A stretch of 64,000 nucleotides of DNA from a virus, in IMG/VR virus record IMGVR_UViG_3300036826_000261, positions 1 to 64,000 of that record; one strand, written 5' to 3'. The position numbers were made by a program, and so were the translations under genes. This document shows, in pieces, positions 31,926 to 40,809 of the stretch (the stretch's first letter is position 1; every line of letters begins with the position of its first letter). Below the pieces are notes generated by a model. It was not told the DNA's origin and made no database searches. It saw only the letters and a program-made list of their open reading frames with translations.

Positions 31926-34900
31926 ATGGCTACTTATGTTTTTGTTGTCAGTGGCACGACGACCGGCGCACCGCCCGGTGATTATCAGGCCACGGGCTCG
32001 ACCTGGGACGTTATCGGCGGTGGTGGTTCGGGCGCAGTTGCCAGTGGTGGCGTGCAGCCGAATGCTGGTGGCGGTGGTGGTTGGTCGCAGATCGTCAACG
32101 TCGCGTGGTCGTCGGCGCAGACCGTGCAAATCGGTCAAGGCGGCGCGGCGAAATCGACCACCAACACGGCCGGCGCGGCGGGCACCGCGACATGGGCACG
32201 CATCGACGGTGGCGGCACCGCGCCTGCGACGACCGCGCAAGGCGTCTTAGCCAATCCCGGCAGTGGCGGCCTCGTCGGCAGCGGGACTGGCACGGCCGGC
32301 GGTTCGGTCACCGGCGCAGTTGGCACCACGACGCGCGCGGGCGGCAATGCCGGCGCTGAAAATGATACATCGTACGCCGGTCCCGGCGCTGGCGGCGCAG
32401 CCGGTCCGGGCGGCGCGGGCGGCACGGGTGGCGCTGATTCGCAGAACGGTCCGTACGGCGGCTCAGCTGGCGGCGGCGCCAATGGCGGCGGCGGTGCAGG
32501 CGGCGCCACCACGGGCGGGCAAGTTGGCACCCAAGGCGGTGCGTCGATCTCGACCGGCAATCAGACCGGCGCATCGGGCGGCACCACCAATACGGCGCCG
32601 ACAGCCGCGAACGCGGGCAGCAATGGATCAGGCGGCGGCGGTGGCTCTGGTAGTACTTCGTCGGGCACGGCAGCCGGGCGCGGTGGCGACGGCGGCGCCG
32701 GCAAGGAATACGATTCGTCGCACGGCTCCGGCGGTGGCGGCGGATCGGGTGGCGGCAACACCGCAGGCGGCACCAACGGTCAAGGCGGCACCGGTGGTCT
32801 GTACGGCGGTGGTGGCGGCGCATCGGGCTCCGGCAGTTCGGGTCTCGGCACTTCCGGCGCAGGCGCGCAGGGTCTGCTCGCGATCACCTACACGCCGAGC
32901 GGCGGGGCGCCGACGTGGGCCTTTGTCGGCGTCACAAGTGTCGTATCAGTTACAGCAGCAACGCACACGCTGAGCGAACCCGCAGGTGTGCAGCAGGGCG
33001 ACTTGCTCGTTGCTGTGATTTCATCGCGTATTGCTTCCACGACATCGATCACCTTGCCATCTGGCTGGTCGCTGGTCGCTGAGGCAAAGAACAATAACAC
33101 GCTCACGACGTCGAGTGCCGCAGCATCCGGCATGATGGCGTACTGCGTGCGGGGCGCCTCGGCGCCAAGCTTTACTTTTACGCACCCGACTGCACCCAGT
33201 GTTGCGCTAGGCTATGTCGTTGCTTATCGCAACAACGATCCGAGCCCTTTGGACGTCCATACGGCTTGGACCACAGCGACGAACACGACAGCTGTTTCCG
33301 GCGCAGGCGTCACTACGGGTTTTGCTTCAGACCTGATCGTGGTTGGCACCTGTGGCGGTCAGGAGGCGACGTGGACAGCGTTGTCTGCGGCAACCGATCC
33401 GTCCGGGGCTAGCGGCACTGGTGGCCAGACCGGAAACCCGGTGACGGGGTCTTGGCTGGAGCGCGCTGAAAACACTACTACGACCGGCGCCGACACGTCG
33501 TTGGGAATCTTCGATGCGGTACGCGGCACGGCCGGCGCGACTGGCAATATATCGGTCACAGCCGGGACGGCTGCGGCGCATGTGCTCGTCATTGGCGCCT
33601 TCAAGCTTGCGCCGCCCGCTGGCAATAACGGCGCGGCGGCGGGCACTGGTACTGCGAGCGCGGTCGGCACCGGGCTCAAGATCGCGCAGGGTGCCGCAGC
33701 GGGCACATCTACCGCGAGCGCGACCGGCAGTGGTGCGGGCAGCGGCCAAGGCGTCGCGAGCGGCACCGGTGCAGCGAGCGCGGTCGGCATCGGGCTCAAG
33801 ATTGCGCAGGGTGCTGCAGCGGGCACATCTACCGCGAGCGCGACCGGCAGCGGCGGCGCTGTTGCTCCGGCTTTCGTGCAGCACGTTACGCCGAACGCGT
33901 TTCAAGGCGGCAGTTCTGCAAGTGCGACCGGCGCGGCGGTGGGCGTCGGCAATTGCGTCGTCGGCGCGGTGTCGTGGCAGCGCGCCGACACGCTCGATCT
34001 CACGTCGGTCACCGACGACAAGGGCAACACTTACACGATCGTGGATCGTGGAGGCGATCCAGGTAACGCACAGACTCACGTCACTTTCATTCTCTGGAAT
34101 ATCACCAACGGCCCTTCGACGATCACGGCGAACTTCAGCCAGTCTGAAGGCATCAACGACATCGTCTGGGATGAATATTCGGGAGTTCTGACTACCGATC
34201 CGCGCGATGGTCACGCGATCAATCTGCAAAGTCCCGCCAGCAACACCACCGATGCGGCGACGTCGGGCAGCATTACGACCACCGTCGCCAACGATCTGAT
34301 CTGGTCGTCGATCGTTGATTGCCAAGGCTCCAGTCAGAACGGCTACGCGGCGGGCACCGGCTACACCAAGCGCGGCACGTTCTGGCTTTCTGGTTACGGC
34401 GCGACCGAAGACAAGACCCTGGCCACGCCGGGCAGTGTCGCCGGCACGTGGACGCTGACCACTTCGTCGGTTGTTGCGGTTGCGGTGATCGCGCTGAAGC
34501 CGGCTTTGCCGGCTGGTGCCGGCAGCGGTGCGGCTGCGGGCACCGGCGCCGCCAACGGCGTCGGACAATCGACGGCGGTGGCTGCCGGGTCGGCCGCCGG
34601 CACTTCGACCGCGAGCGCGACCGGCAGCGGAGCGAGCAACAGCACGGGGTCGAGCGCAGGCACCGGCGCAGCGAGCGGCGTCGGGCGCAGCACATTCCTC
34701 GCCACGGCAGTCGCGACCGGCACGGGCGCGGCCTCGGCGACCGGGACTGCGGCAGCGGCCGGCACAGGCAATGCGTCGGGCGCGGGTGCAGCGTCCGCCA
34801 CCGGGGCCGCCACGGTGGTGGCGACCGGCAGCACCGCCGGCACCAGCAGCGCGCAGGCGCAAGCCGCCGGGCAGGGCGCGACGTCCGGAACCGGCACGGC

Positions 34901-36650
34901 AACGGGCATTGGGCGGGCCACAGCCGCCGCTACAGCGGCGTCCGCCGCGACCGGCACCGCGACAGCCGCCGGCACCGGGATCGTCTCAGCGCCCGGCGCC
35001 GCTGCGGGAACAGGCGCTGCAGCGGCCACCGGGGCGGCGCTGTTCAGCGCCACCGGCAGCGCGGCGGGAACCGGTATTGCGCTGGGGGTGGCGCCGAGCC
35101 TTGGCAGCGCCACCGGCATCGGTGCGGCCAGCGCGGTCGGACAATCGACAGCGGCGGCGGTCGGCAGCGCGACGGCGACCGGCACCGCCACGGCGACCGG
35201 TACCGGCATCATCTTTTCGCCTGGGGCGGCGGCCGGCACCGGCGCGGCCAACGCCACCGGATCGGGCGTCGGCGTCACACAAGGCGCTGCCGCCGGCACC
35301 GGCGCGGCGTCCGGGGTCGGACAGTCTACAGCGGTTGCGACCGGATCGGCGGCGGGCGTCGGGGTCGCGTCAGGGGTCGGGCTCGCCAGTGCGCAGGGCG
35401 CTGCCGCCGGCCTCGGCGCGGCGTCCGGGATCGGGCGATCGACGGCGCTGGCGACCGGCAACGCGGCCGGCACAGGCACCGCGTCTGGAATTCAGCAAGG
35501 CACCTCGATCGCGGTTGCCGCCGGCACCGGGTCGGCACAGGCGCAAGCCGCTGGGCAAGGTGCCGCTGCCGGTCTCGGCGCGGCCAGCGCGACCGGCCAA
35601 GCGACGGCGCGCAGCCCGGGCAATGCCGCCGGTACCGGCGCGGCACAGGCGCGAGCCGCCGGGCAAGGGGCGACGTCCGGCGTTGGAACGGCTTCTGGCA
35701 TCGGCGCCAGCCTCGCCAGTGCGGTCGGCGCAGCGGCCGGCACTGGCACAGCGGCGGCGCAATCGTTGCAGGGTGGGCTCGGCAGCGCCGCCGGCACCGG
35801 TGTGGCGAGCGGCATCGGGCGATCGACGGCGGCAGCCGTCGGCAGTGCGGCTGGTCTCGGGTCGGCGGCGGCGGTCGCCAGCAGCCTGTCGATTGGCGCG
35901 GCCACCGGCACCGGCGTGGCTTCGGCGGTTGGCGTCGGGGCGAGCAATTCGGTCGGCGCATCTGCCGGAGTCGGCAGCGCGGCGGCGCAATCGCTGCAGG
36001 GCACGGTCGGCGTTGCCGCCGGCACCGGGACGGCCACTGGCGCCGGGGCGGCGTTGGTTCGGCAGCCGGGCAGCGCGGCCGGGATCGGCGCAGCCAACGC
36101 GGTCGGCACCGGCATCTTTGTCGCGGTCGGGTTTAGCTCCGGTCTCGGCGGCGACACCGGCGAGGCGACGGCGCTGGCGTCGGCGCAAGGCCATGCCGTC
36201 GGCACCAGCACGGCGACGGCGCCGGGCAGCGGGTTCGAGATCGGCGACGGCAGCGCCGCCGGTCACGGCGTCGCGACCGGTGTCGCCAAATCGGTCAATG
36301 CCGGCGTCGGCGCGGCGGCCGGGCTCGGCACGCTGCAGGCGGTGGCGCGGGTTATCGGTGCAGGCGTCGCGCAGGAAGCGTCCGATGTCGCCAATGGCGT
36401 CGCTTATTGGGTGCCGGAAGGCACCGCGCAGGAAGCGCCCGACACCGCGCACGGCACCAGCGGCAAGCGCTTCAGCGAGGATTTCATTGCCGAGATCGCG
36501 CCGCCGCCGGAGCTGGCGGGCGAGATCGAACCGACACCGGCGTTCACCGGGCGCAAGCGCTCGGCCGATCTGGTGGCGCAACTGTCCGCCGCGTCCGCGT
36601 TCACTGGGCGCACGCGCAACAGCCAAGATTTTATCGGACGCATGCCATGA
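31926..36650 (+). CDS. Giant Gly/Ala-repeat virion protein, 1574 aa
   Basis: Residues 1-325 are Gly-rich sheets as in tail-fibre tips (GGGGSGAVASGG and similar). Two beta-sandwich-like regions follow (about 335-560 and 650-860). About 600 residues are then built from degenerate units of the type GAAAGTGxASAxGxG (nt about 33630-33860 and 34510-36350). The C-terminus carries three short similar units (FSEDFIAEI, RSADLVAQL, NSQDFIGRM). It is probably a long fibre or adhesin. High-GC repeats open long false frames in both other phases. Shorter blocks of the same repeat occur in the proteins at 46047 and 49611. Confidence 0.8.
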   Translation: MATYVFVVSGTTTGAPPGDYQATGSTWDVIGGGGSGAVASGGVQPNAGGGGGWSQIVNVAWSSAQTVQIGQGGAAKSTTNTAGAAGTATWARIDGGGTAPATTAQGVLANPGSGGLVGSGTGTAGGSVTGAVGTTTRAGGNAGAENDTSYAGPGAGGAAGPGGAGGTGGADSQNGPYGGSAGGGANGGGGAGGATTGGQVGTQGGASISTGNQTGASGGTTNTAPTAANAGSNGSGGGGGSGSTSSGTAAGRGGDGGAGKEYDSSHGSGGGGGSGGGNTAGGTNGQGGTGGLYGGGGGASGSGSSGLGTSGAGAQGLLAITYTPSGGAPTWAFVGVTSVVSVTAATHTLSEPAGVQQGDLLVAVISSRIASTTSITLPSGWSLVAEAKNNNTLTTSSAAASGMMAYCVRGASAPSFTFTHPTAPSVALGYVVAYRNNDPSPLDVHTAWTTATNTTAVSGAGVTTGFASDLIVVGTCGGQEATWTALSAATDPSGASGTGGQTGNPVTGSWLERAENTTTTGADTSLGIFDAVRGTAGATGNISVTAGTAAAHVLVIGAFKLAPPAGNNGAAAGTGTASAVGTGLKIAQGAAAGTSTASATGSGAGSGQGVASGTGAASAVGIGLKIAQGAAAGTSTASATGSGGAVAPAFVQHVTPNAFQGGSSASATGAAVGVGNCVVGAVSWQRADTLDLTSVTDDKGNTYTIVDRGGDPGNAQTHVTFILWNITNGPSTITANFSQSEGINDIVWDEYSGVLTTDPRDGHAINLQSPASNTTDAATSGSITTTVANDLIWSSIVDCQGSSQNGYAAGTGYTKRGTFWLSGYGATEDKTLATPGSVAGTWTLTTSSVVAVAVIALKPALPAGAGSGAAAGTGAANGVGQSTAVAAGSAAGTSTASATGSGASNSTGSSAGTGAASGVGRSTFLATAVATGTGAASATGTAAAAGTGNASGAGAASATGAATVVATGSTAGTSSAQAQAAGQGATSGTGTATGIGRATAAATAASAATGTATAAGTGIVSAPGAAAGTGAAAATGAALFSATGSAAGTGIALGVAPSLGSATGIGAASAVGQSTAAAVGSATATGTATATGTGIIFSPGAAAGTGAANATGSGVGVTQGAAAGTGAASGVGQSTAVATGSAAGVGVASGVGLASAQGAAAGLGAASGIGRSTALATGNAAGTGTASGIQQGTSIAVAAGTGSAQAQAAGQGAAAGLGAASATGQATARSPGNAAGTGAAQARAAGQGATSGVGTASGIGASLASAVGAAAGTGTAAAQSLQGGLGSAAGTGVASGIGRSTAAAVGSAAGLGSAAAVASSLSIGAATGTGVASAVGVGASNSVGASAGVGSAAAQSLQGTVGVAAGTGTATGAGAALVRQPGSAAGIGAANAVGTGIFVAVGFSSGLGGDTGEATALASAQGHAVGTSTATAPGSGFEIGDGSAAGHGVATGVAKSVNAGVGAAAGLGTLQAVARVIGAGVAQEASDVANGVAYWVPEGTAQEAPDTAHGTSGKRFSEDFIAEIAPPPELAGEIEPTPAFTGRKRSADLVAQLSAASAFTGRTRNSQDFIGRMP

Positions 36651-37069
36651 ACCTTGTCGATCTGTTTGCAGGAGATGACTGGCAACTGAACTTCACGCTG
36701 CTCAACGCGGACGGCACGCCGTTCGATCTGACCGGCGGTCCGCAACTGCTGTGGACTTTGCTTAATCGGCTGAACCATCGGCTGATCGAATCCAACGAAG
36801 TCACTTACTCGATCACCAACGCGACTGCAGGTCAGTTCTCGGTATTGGTGCCGGCGATGATCACGACACGGCTGGCGGCGGCGATCTGCGAGCACGTGTT
36901 GCGGGTGATCTCCGGCGGTGTCGCCGCGACGCCATTCGCTGGACAGATCAACGTGCATGTCGATCCGTGGGCGGCGGCGCCGGCACCGTCGCAGAGCAAC
37001 GTCGTCAACATGACGGCGAAGCTGCGTCGTGATCAGGATCGCGCGGCCGGCGAAGGGCGGGTCGGATGA
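36647..37069 (+). CDS. BppU-like N-terminal domain structural protein, 140 aa
   Basis: The start overlaps the stop of the giant protein (ATGA). The opening FAGDDWQLNFTLLNADGTPFDLTGGPQL matches the immunoglobulin-like N-terminal domain of baseplate upper proteins and of the gene at 52470 ([13 protein letters not shown]). It probably docks a fibre on the baseplate or tail. Confidence 0.65.
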   Translation: MNLVDLFAGDDWQLNFTLLNADGTPFDLTGGPQLLWTLLNRLNHRLIESNEVTYSITNATAGQFSVLVPAMITTRLAAAICEHVLRVISGGVAATPFAGQINVHVDPWAAAPAPSQSNVVNMTAKLRRDQDRAAGEGRVG

Positions 37070-37440
37070 CCGTCAGCTATATCGCGGCGCTGAAGACCAC
37101 GCGGATGCAGGCGGTGATCAACGCGATCGATGCCGGCACGGCGGGCACGCTGGAGATGGGCACCGCCGGTATGGGCACGGTGCTGGTGACGTTCAGCCTG
37201 AACAAGCCGTCGTTCTCGCTGTCGGGCGACACCATCACGATGATCGGCGCGCCGAAATTCGCTGCCGCCAGCGCCACCGGCACGGCCGCCAATGCGCGGA
37301 TCAGGAGCAGCACCGGCAGCGTCATCGTGTCGGGTTTGACGATCGACACCGCTGGCGCCGACATCAACTTGAACGACACCAACATCGTGGCCGGCCAGAA
37401 CGTCACGCTGTCGAGTTTCTCGATTACGCATGCACCATAG
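37066..37440 (+). CDS. Hypothetical beta-rich structural protein, 124 aa
   Basis: A Ser/Thr/Ala/Gly-rich, strand-rich protein (GTAGMGTVLVTFSLNKPSFS; GSVIVSGLTIDTAGADINLN). It overlaps the previous gene by four bases and precedes the tail chaperones. It is probably a virion component; no family was recognised. Confidence 0.6.
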   Translation: MTVSYIAALKTTRMQAVINAIDAGTAGTLEMGTAGMGTVLVTFSLNKPSFSLSGDTITMIGAPKFAAASATGTAANARIRSSTGSVIVSGLTIDTAGADINLNDTNIVAGQNVTLSSFSITHAP

Positions 37441-37449
37441 GGAGAGCAC

Positions 37450-37875
37450 ATGAATAAGCCCGAACGCGAAGGCTTTGTGAAAGACGAACCGGTCGAGATG
37501 AAGGACGTCACGCCGCAACATGACACTGAACTGGATTTGCCGCAGGACGCGCCGGAATGGCCGCTGACGATCAAGCTGCTGCACAAGCCGATCCAGAAAT
37601 CGCGCACCGAGATGCTGCACGAGATCACGTTTCGCGAGCCGAATACGCTCGACATCGTCCGCTGCGGCGGCAACCCGTGTCGGATCGAAATCGCCGATGT
37701 CGGCGGCAGTCGCGCGGTGTTCAACGCCGTGATCGACGACCGCAAGATGATGACGCTGATGGCCAATCTGTCCGGGCTGCTGGAGCCGCAGATTCAGAAG
37801 ATGGACCCGCGAGACTATAACAGTTGCGCTTATCGGTTGCGCAGCTTTTTTCTCCCGGAGCAAGGTCTCTTCTAG
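37450..37875 (+). CDS. Tail assembly chaperone, upstream frame
   Basis: The 141-residue protein matches the gp41-like tail assembly chaperone family: PEWPLTIKLLHKPIQKSRTEMLHEITFREPNTLDIVR. Located between tube and tape measure, it should coat the tape measure during tail assembly. Its last 50 bases overlap the next frame and contain a T-run and a hairpin suited to -1 frameshifting, giving a short and a long product as in other contractile tails. Confidence 0.85.
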   Translation: MNKPEREGFVKDEPVEMKDVTPQHDTELDLPQDAPEWPLTIKLLHKPIQKSRTEMLHEITFREPNTLDIVRCGGNPCRIEIADVGGSRAVFNAVIDDRKMMTLMANLSGLLEPQIQKMDPRDYNSCAYRLRSFFLPEQGLF

Positions 37876-38063
37876 AAGGCGGCCTTGCTCCGAATCCGGA
37901 GGAAATGATTATCAACGCTTATCGGTTGGCGGATCGTTACAAACAAGACCCGATGACGTTTTTGCAGCAACCGTTGTCGCAAATAAACATGCACGTTTAC
38001 TACACGCTCAAACTGATCGAGTTGCAGAACGCGGCACGGGCGCGTGAGAATGAAGACGAGTGA
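37824..38063 (+). CDS. Tail assembly chaperone, -1 frame extension
   Basis: This frame is -1 relative to the chaperone at 37450 and overlaps it by 52 bases. Downstream of the slip site it reads GLAPNPEEMIINAYRLADRY then PMTFLQQPLSQINMHVYYTLKLIELQN, the usual C-terminal extension. An ATG at 37908 with ggagg only two bases upstream could allow separate translation. I favour expression as a frameshift fusion of about 203 residues (37450-38063). Confidence 0.75.
   Translation: MRLSVAQLFSPGARSLLEGGLAPNPEEMIINAYRLADRYKQDPMTFLQQPLSQINMHVYYTLKLIELQNAARARENEDE
37845..37892 (+). promoter_or_regulatory. Programmed -1 frameshift signal
   Basis: The heptamer C TTT TTT (37845-37851) lies in the zero frame as AGC TTT TTT. 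Four bases later a 10-base-pair hairpin begins: CGGAGCAAGG (37856-37865) with CCTTGCTCCG (37883-37892). The zero-frame stop TAG (37873-37875) is in the loop. Spacing is right for a stimulatory structure; the first base of the heptamer deviates from the X XXY YYZ rule. Confidence 0.7.
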
Positions 38064-38069
38064 AAAGCA

Positions 38070-38101
38070 TGAAGGGTGACCCGTTCCCAGATCACCCTTC
38101 A
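38070..38101 (+). other. 10-bp hairpin after the tail chaperones
   Basis: TGAAGGGTGA (38070-38079) pairs perfectly with TCACCCTTCA (38092-38101). It begins seven bases after the chaperone stop. There is no U tract, so it is terminator-like only in position; it might reduce transcription into the tape measure or protect mRNA ends. Confidence 0.5.
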
Positions 38102-38106
38102 CTTGT

Positions 38107-38256
38107 GCCGACCATGACGAGACCGGCCCGGCCAGACGGCGCCAAGGCCAAACCCCGACAAACCACGCCTGCCAAGTCTGGCTTTGCTTGGCCAAATCTT
38201 ACCGCGCCAGACCTTGTCGCGCCGAACCGCGCCTGTCCTCGCCTGCCATGCCTAAG
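38107..38256 (-). repeat. GG-pentad array, minus orientation
   Basis: On the minus strand it starts CTTAGGCATGGCAGGCGAGG and continues about 150 bases with GG roughly every five bases. It is non-coding and sits between the chaperones and the tape measure gene. The header word and rhythm match the arrays at 62741 and 63217. Confidence 0.65.
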
Positions 38257-38270
38257 AATTGGTGTAGGTA

Positions 38271-38289
38271 GTTTATTTGTTTGCGACTG
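38271..38289 (+). promoter_or_regulatory. GTTTATTTGTTTG word before the tape measure gene
   Basis: This AT-rich word, variant of GTTATTTGTTTG found at 2628, 5828 (inverted), 6191 and 10917 (inverted), lies 22 bases upstream of the tape measure ATG in otherwise GC-rich sequence. The tape measure gene lacks a clear ribosome site and may use its own promoter here. Confidence 0.4.
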
Positions 38290-38310
38290 TCAAGTTCGGG
38301 AATCGTTGTA

Positions 38311-40806
38311 ATGGCGACTGAACAAGAGCAACTGGAACTTGTCGTCACGCTTGATGATCAAGAAGCGCTGGCGAAGCTTGCCAATCTGAAAAATCAACTG
38401 GCCAACATGGGGTCAGGGTCTTCGGGGTTTGGCAAGGTCGGTGAGAGTGTCGAGCGTGCAACCAAAGGCGTCAAGGATTTAAGCTTCGAGATCGCCAAGG
38501 GCACGTTCTGGGGCAACATGTTTGCCGAGGCAGGCAAGGAAGTTCTCAAGTTCGGCGAAAAAGTTGTCGAGAGCGCGACGGACATCCAAGGGTTATCGAA
38601 ATCGATCGTCGATCTTTCGACGACCGCTTCGCGCATGGGAACAAGTTTAGGTCAACTGCGCTCCAATCTGCGCGTGTTCGATGAAATGGGAGTCGATGCC
38701 GGCAAGGCCACTGCGACATTGCAGGGTTTGGCCGATTCGATGGGCGATCTGCAAACGATTAACGGTCGGCTGCGCGGTCAATTGCGCAGTGGCGGATTTC
38801 TCGAACTACAGGAGATGCTGAAGGTTCTGCAAGACGCTGACGAGGCGAAGACGGTCGAAGAGTTCGGCGAGACCATGCGCAAGGCCGCCGAGAAGGTGCG
38901 GGAGCGTTGGACCGATCTCGCCGGTCCTGAAAAAGGCGCAGAGATGCAGCGGCGGTTTCTGGCGTTGCTCAAGGCGCCGGAGCTGGATCAGCTCGAAGGC
39001 AAACTCGGCAAAATAAACAAACAACAAGATGAGTTTTCCAAAAGACAGGAAACCATTCTGAAGCAATTCTACGCGGCTAGTCGCGGTATGGCGGAAGGTC
39101 TTGAGCGCATCGGGCAAGCGATCGGCACGGTGGTTGCAGCGATGAATTTGCCGTGGATGCAGACATTGGCCGACACGTTCAAAGCTGGTGCGGAATACGC
39201 CGAACGCATTGCGCTGGCGCTGACCAAGTTGAATGTCACACCAACAGAGGCAAAAAGCGCGATCCAAGACACGTTCGGCAAGTTTGGTCTAGGTGTGCCG
39301 GCGCCGAGTTTCAACGAGCGTTTCGGGACATGGCCCGGTGCGACCGCGGCGCCGATGAAATTCATCGGCGGCAGTGTGCAGGGCGGTGAGTGGGACAGCC
39401 GCAATTTCACGGCCAGCGGCAACGATTTTTGGCGCAATCTGCAGGGTCGCGGCGACGTCGATATCGAAGACCGGCGCAATCTCGAAGATAACACCGATCA
39501 GACCAAACAGCTCACTGAGCAGATGCGCCAGCTCAATGATGCATTGACCAATCCGATGGCGACGGGACGTGGCGGCGGCTTGGCTGCGATGGGCGCAGCG
39601 CTCGGTCTCGGCGATCTCGGCGGTGGCGGTGGCGGCGGCGGTGGCGGCGGCGGCGGCGGTCGTGCGCGACCGTGGGCGCTACGCAGTCCGAGTGATGCGC
39701 CTTACGGCAATGATGCTGGACCCGGCACCGGCAAGGGTGCCGGTGAATCCCCTGCGGCCATGGGTGCCCCACCGGGTCCCGGCGGTCCTGGTGGCATTAC
39801 GGCGCCGGCCGGGACGCCGATCATGCGCGGCGGCACTACAACGGTGACGACGGCGAGCGGGCACAAGTTTCAGGTTGCTGCCGCCTACGCGAAAAATTTC
39901 CAGGGCTTCATCAACGATTACGAAGCGGCTGGCGGTGTCATCGGTCCCAATTCCGGCACGCTTGGCAGTCGGCCGAGCAATGCATCTGGACATCCGATCG
40001 GTACGGCGTTCGATCTCAATCAAGTCGCGCGCAACGTTCGCAAGGGTGGCGTATCGCTGCCGCAGGAGCAAGAGGAAGCGCTGGCGAAAAAATGGGGTCT
40101 TGTCTCGGGCAGCCAGTGGCGCAATCCCGATGCCGGACATTTCGGCATTCGCAGCGCCAAGGCAGCGCGCGACGCGTTGATCGCCAATGGCGTGCCGGAG
40201 GGTGAAGCCAACAAGATCGTCGGCGGTGCCGCCAGCGGCGGGGCGGTCGGCGGCAGTGCCGGTGATGCCGCCAAGGTTAGGGGCTCATGGTTCGGCAACG
40301 CACCGGGTTGGCATGACCCATCCGAGCCGGTGGATAGTCCGAAGAGCAATCGGCCCGGCATTGCGTTGCCGTCCAAAGCGACGCTTGGTCAGATGTTCGA
40401 GGTGACGACGCCGGACGGTCGCAAATTTATGTTGCCGCAAACCGATGTCGGACCGGCAGCGCGCACCGGGCGCGGCGTTGATATCACGGCGGCAGCGGCG
40501 GCGAGGATGGGTTATACCGCGAAGAATTTTCCGACCGATGAACGCTTCATGGTGCAGCCGGCGTCCAAAAGCATGGACGCAGCGATTGCCCGTGGCGCGG
40601 AGCTGGATAAGGAGCGCGAAACGACGGTGACCGGCAAAGGCCATTTGAAAGTCGATATCAATGGCCCACCCGGCACGCGAGCGAGCGCGACGGGCGAAGG
40701 GCTGCTGAAAGACACCTCGATTTCGCGTGCGACGCAGATGGCGCCGGCCAGCTCCGGGCCGACCAATCCGGCCGGCGACACGCCGTACGTGTTCGGCGGG
40801 ACTTAA
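38311..40806 (+). CDS. Tape measure protein with M15 peptidase and RlpA-like modules
   Basis: The 831-residue protein has the helical N-terminal two thirds typical of tape measures (residues about 15-400) and a Gly15 linker. It then carries two wall-active modules. Residues about 510-630 look like an M15 D,D-carboxypeptidase (SGHPIGTAFDLN is the SxHxxGxAxD motif; PDAGHFGI gives the last His). Residues about 660-760 look like an RlpA-type double-psi barrel (SWFGNAPGW, QTDVGPAARTGRGVDIT). It should set tail length and open peptidoglycan on injection. At 831 residues it predicts a short tail. Confidence 0.85.
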   Translation: MATEQEQLELVVTLDDQEALAKLANLKNQLANMGSGSSGFGKVGESVERATKGVKDLSFEIAKGTFWGNMFAEAGKEVLKFGEKVVESATDIQGLSKSIVDLSTTASRMGTSLGQLRSNLRVFDEMGVDAGKATATLQGLADSMGDLQTINGRLRGQLRSGGFLELQEMLKVLQDADEAKTVEEFGETMRKAAEKVRERWTDLAGPEKGAEMQRRFLALLKAPELDQLEGKLGKINKQQDEFSKRQETILKQFYAASRGMAEGLERIGQAIGTVVAAMNLPWMQTLADTFKAGAEYAERIALALTKLNVTPTEAKSAIQDTFGKFGLGVPAPSFNERFGTWPGATAAPMKFIGGSVQGGEWDSRNFTASGNDFWRNLQGRGDVDIEDRRNLEDNTDQTKQLTEQMRQLNDALTNPMATGRGGGLAAMGAALGLGDLGGGGGGGGGGGGGGRARPWALRSPSDAPYGNDAGPGTGKGAGESPAAMGAPPGPGGPGGITAPAGTPIMRGGTTTVTTASGHKFQVAAAYAKNFQGFINDYEAAGGVIGPNSGTLGSRPSNASGHPIGTAFDLNQVARNVRKGGVSLPQEQEEALAKKWGLVSGSQWRNPDAGHFGIRSAKAARDALIANGVPEGEANKIVGGAASGGAVGGSAGDAAKVRGSWFGNAPGWHDPSEPVDSPKSNRPGIALPSKATLGQMFEVTTPDGRKFMLPQTDVGPAARTGRGVDITAAAAARMGYTAKNFPTDERFMVQPASKSMDAAIARGAELDKERETTVTGKGHLKVDINGPPGTRASATGEGLLKDTSISRATQMAPASSGPTNPAGDTPYVFGGT

Positions 40807-40809
40807 ACC

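Noticed and set aside
33327-36678. Very long open frames (500-720 codons) on both strands over the giant repeat protein
   Set aside because: The GC-rich repeat lacks stops in every phase. Only the frame from 31926 has a sensible start, folded N- and C-terminal parts and coupling to the next gene.
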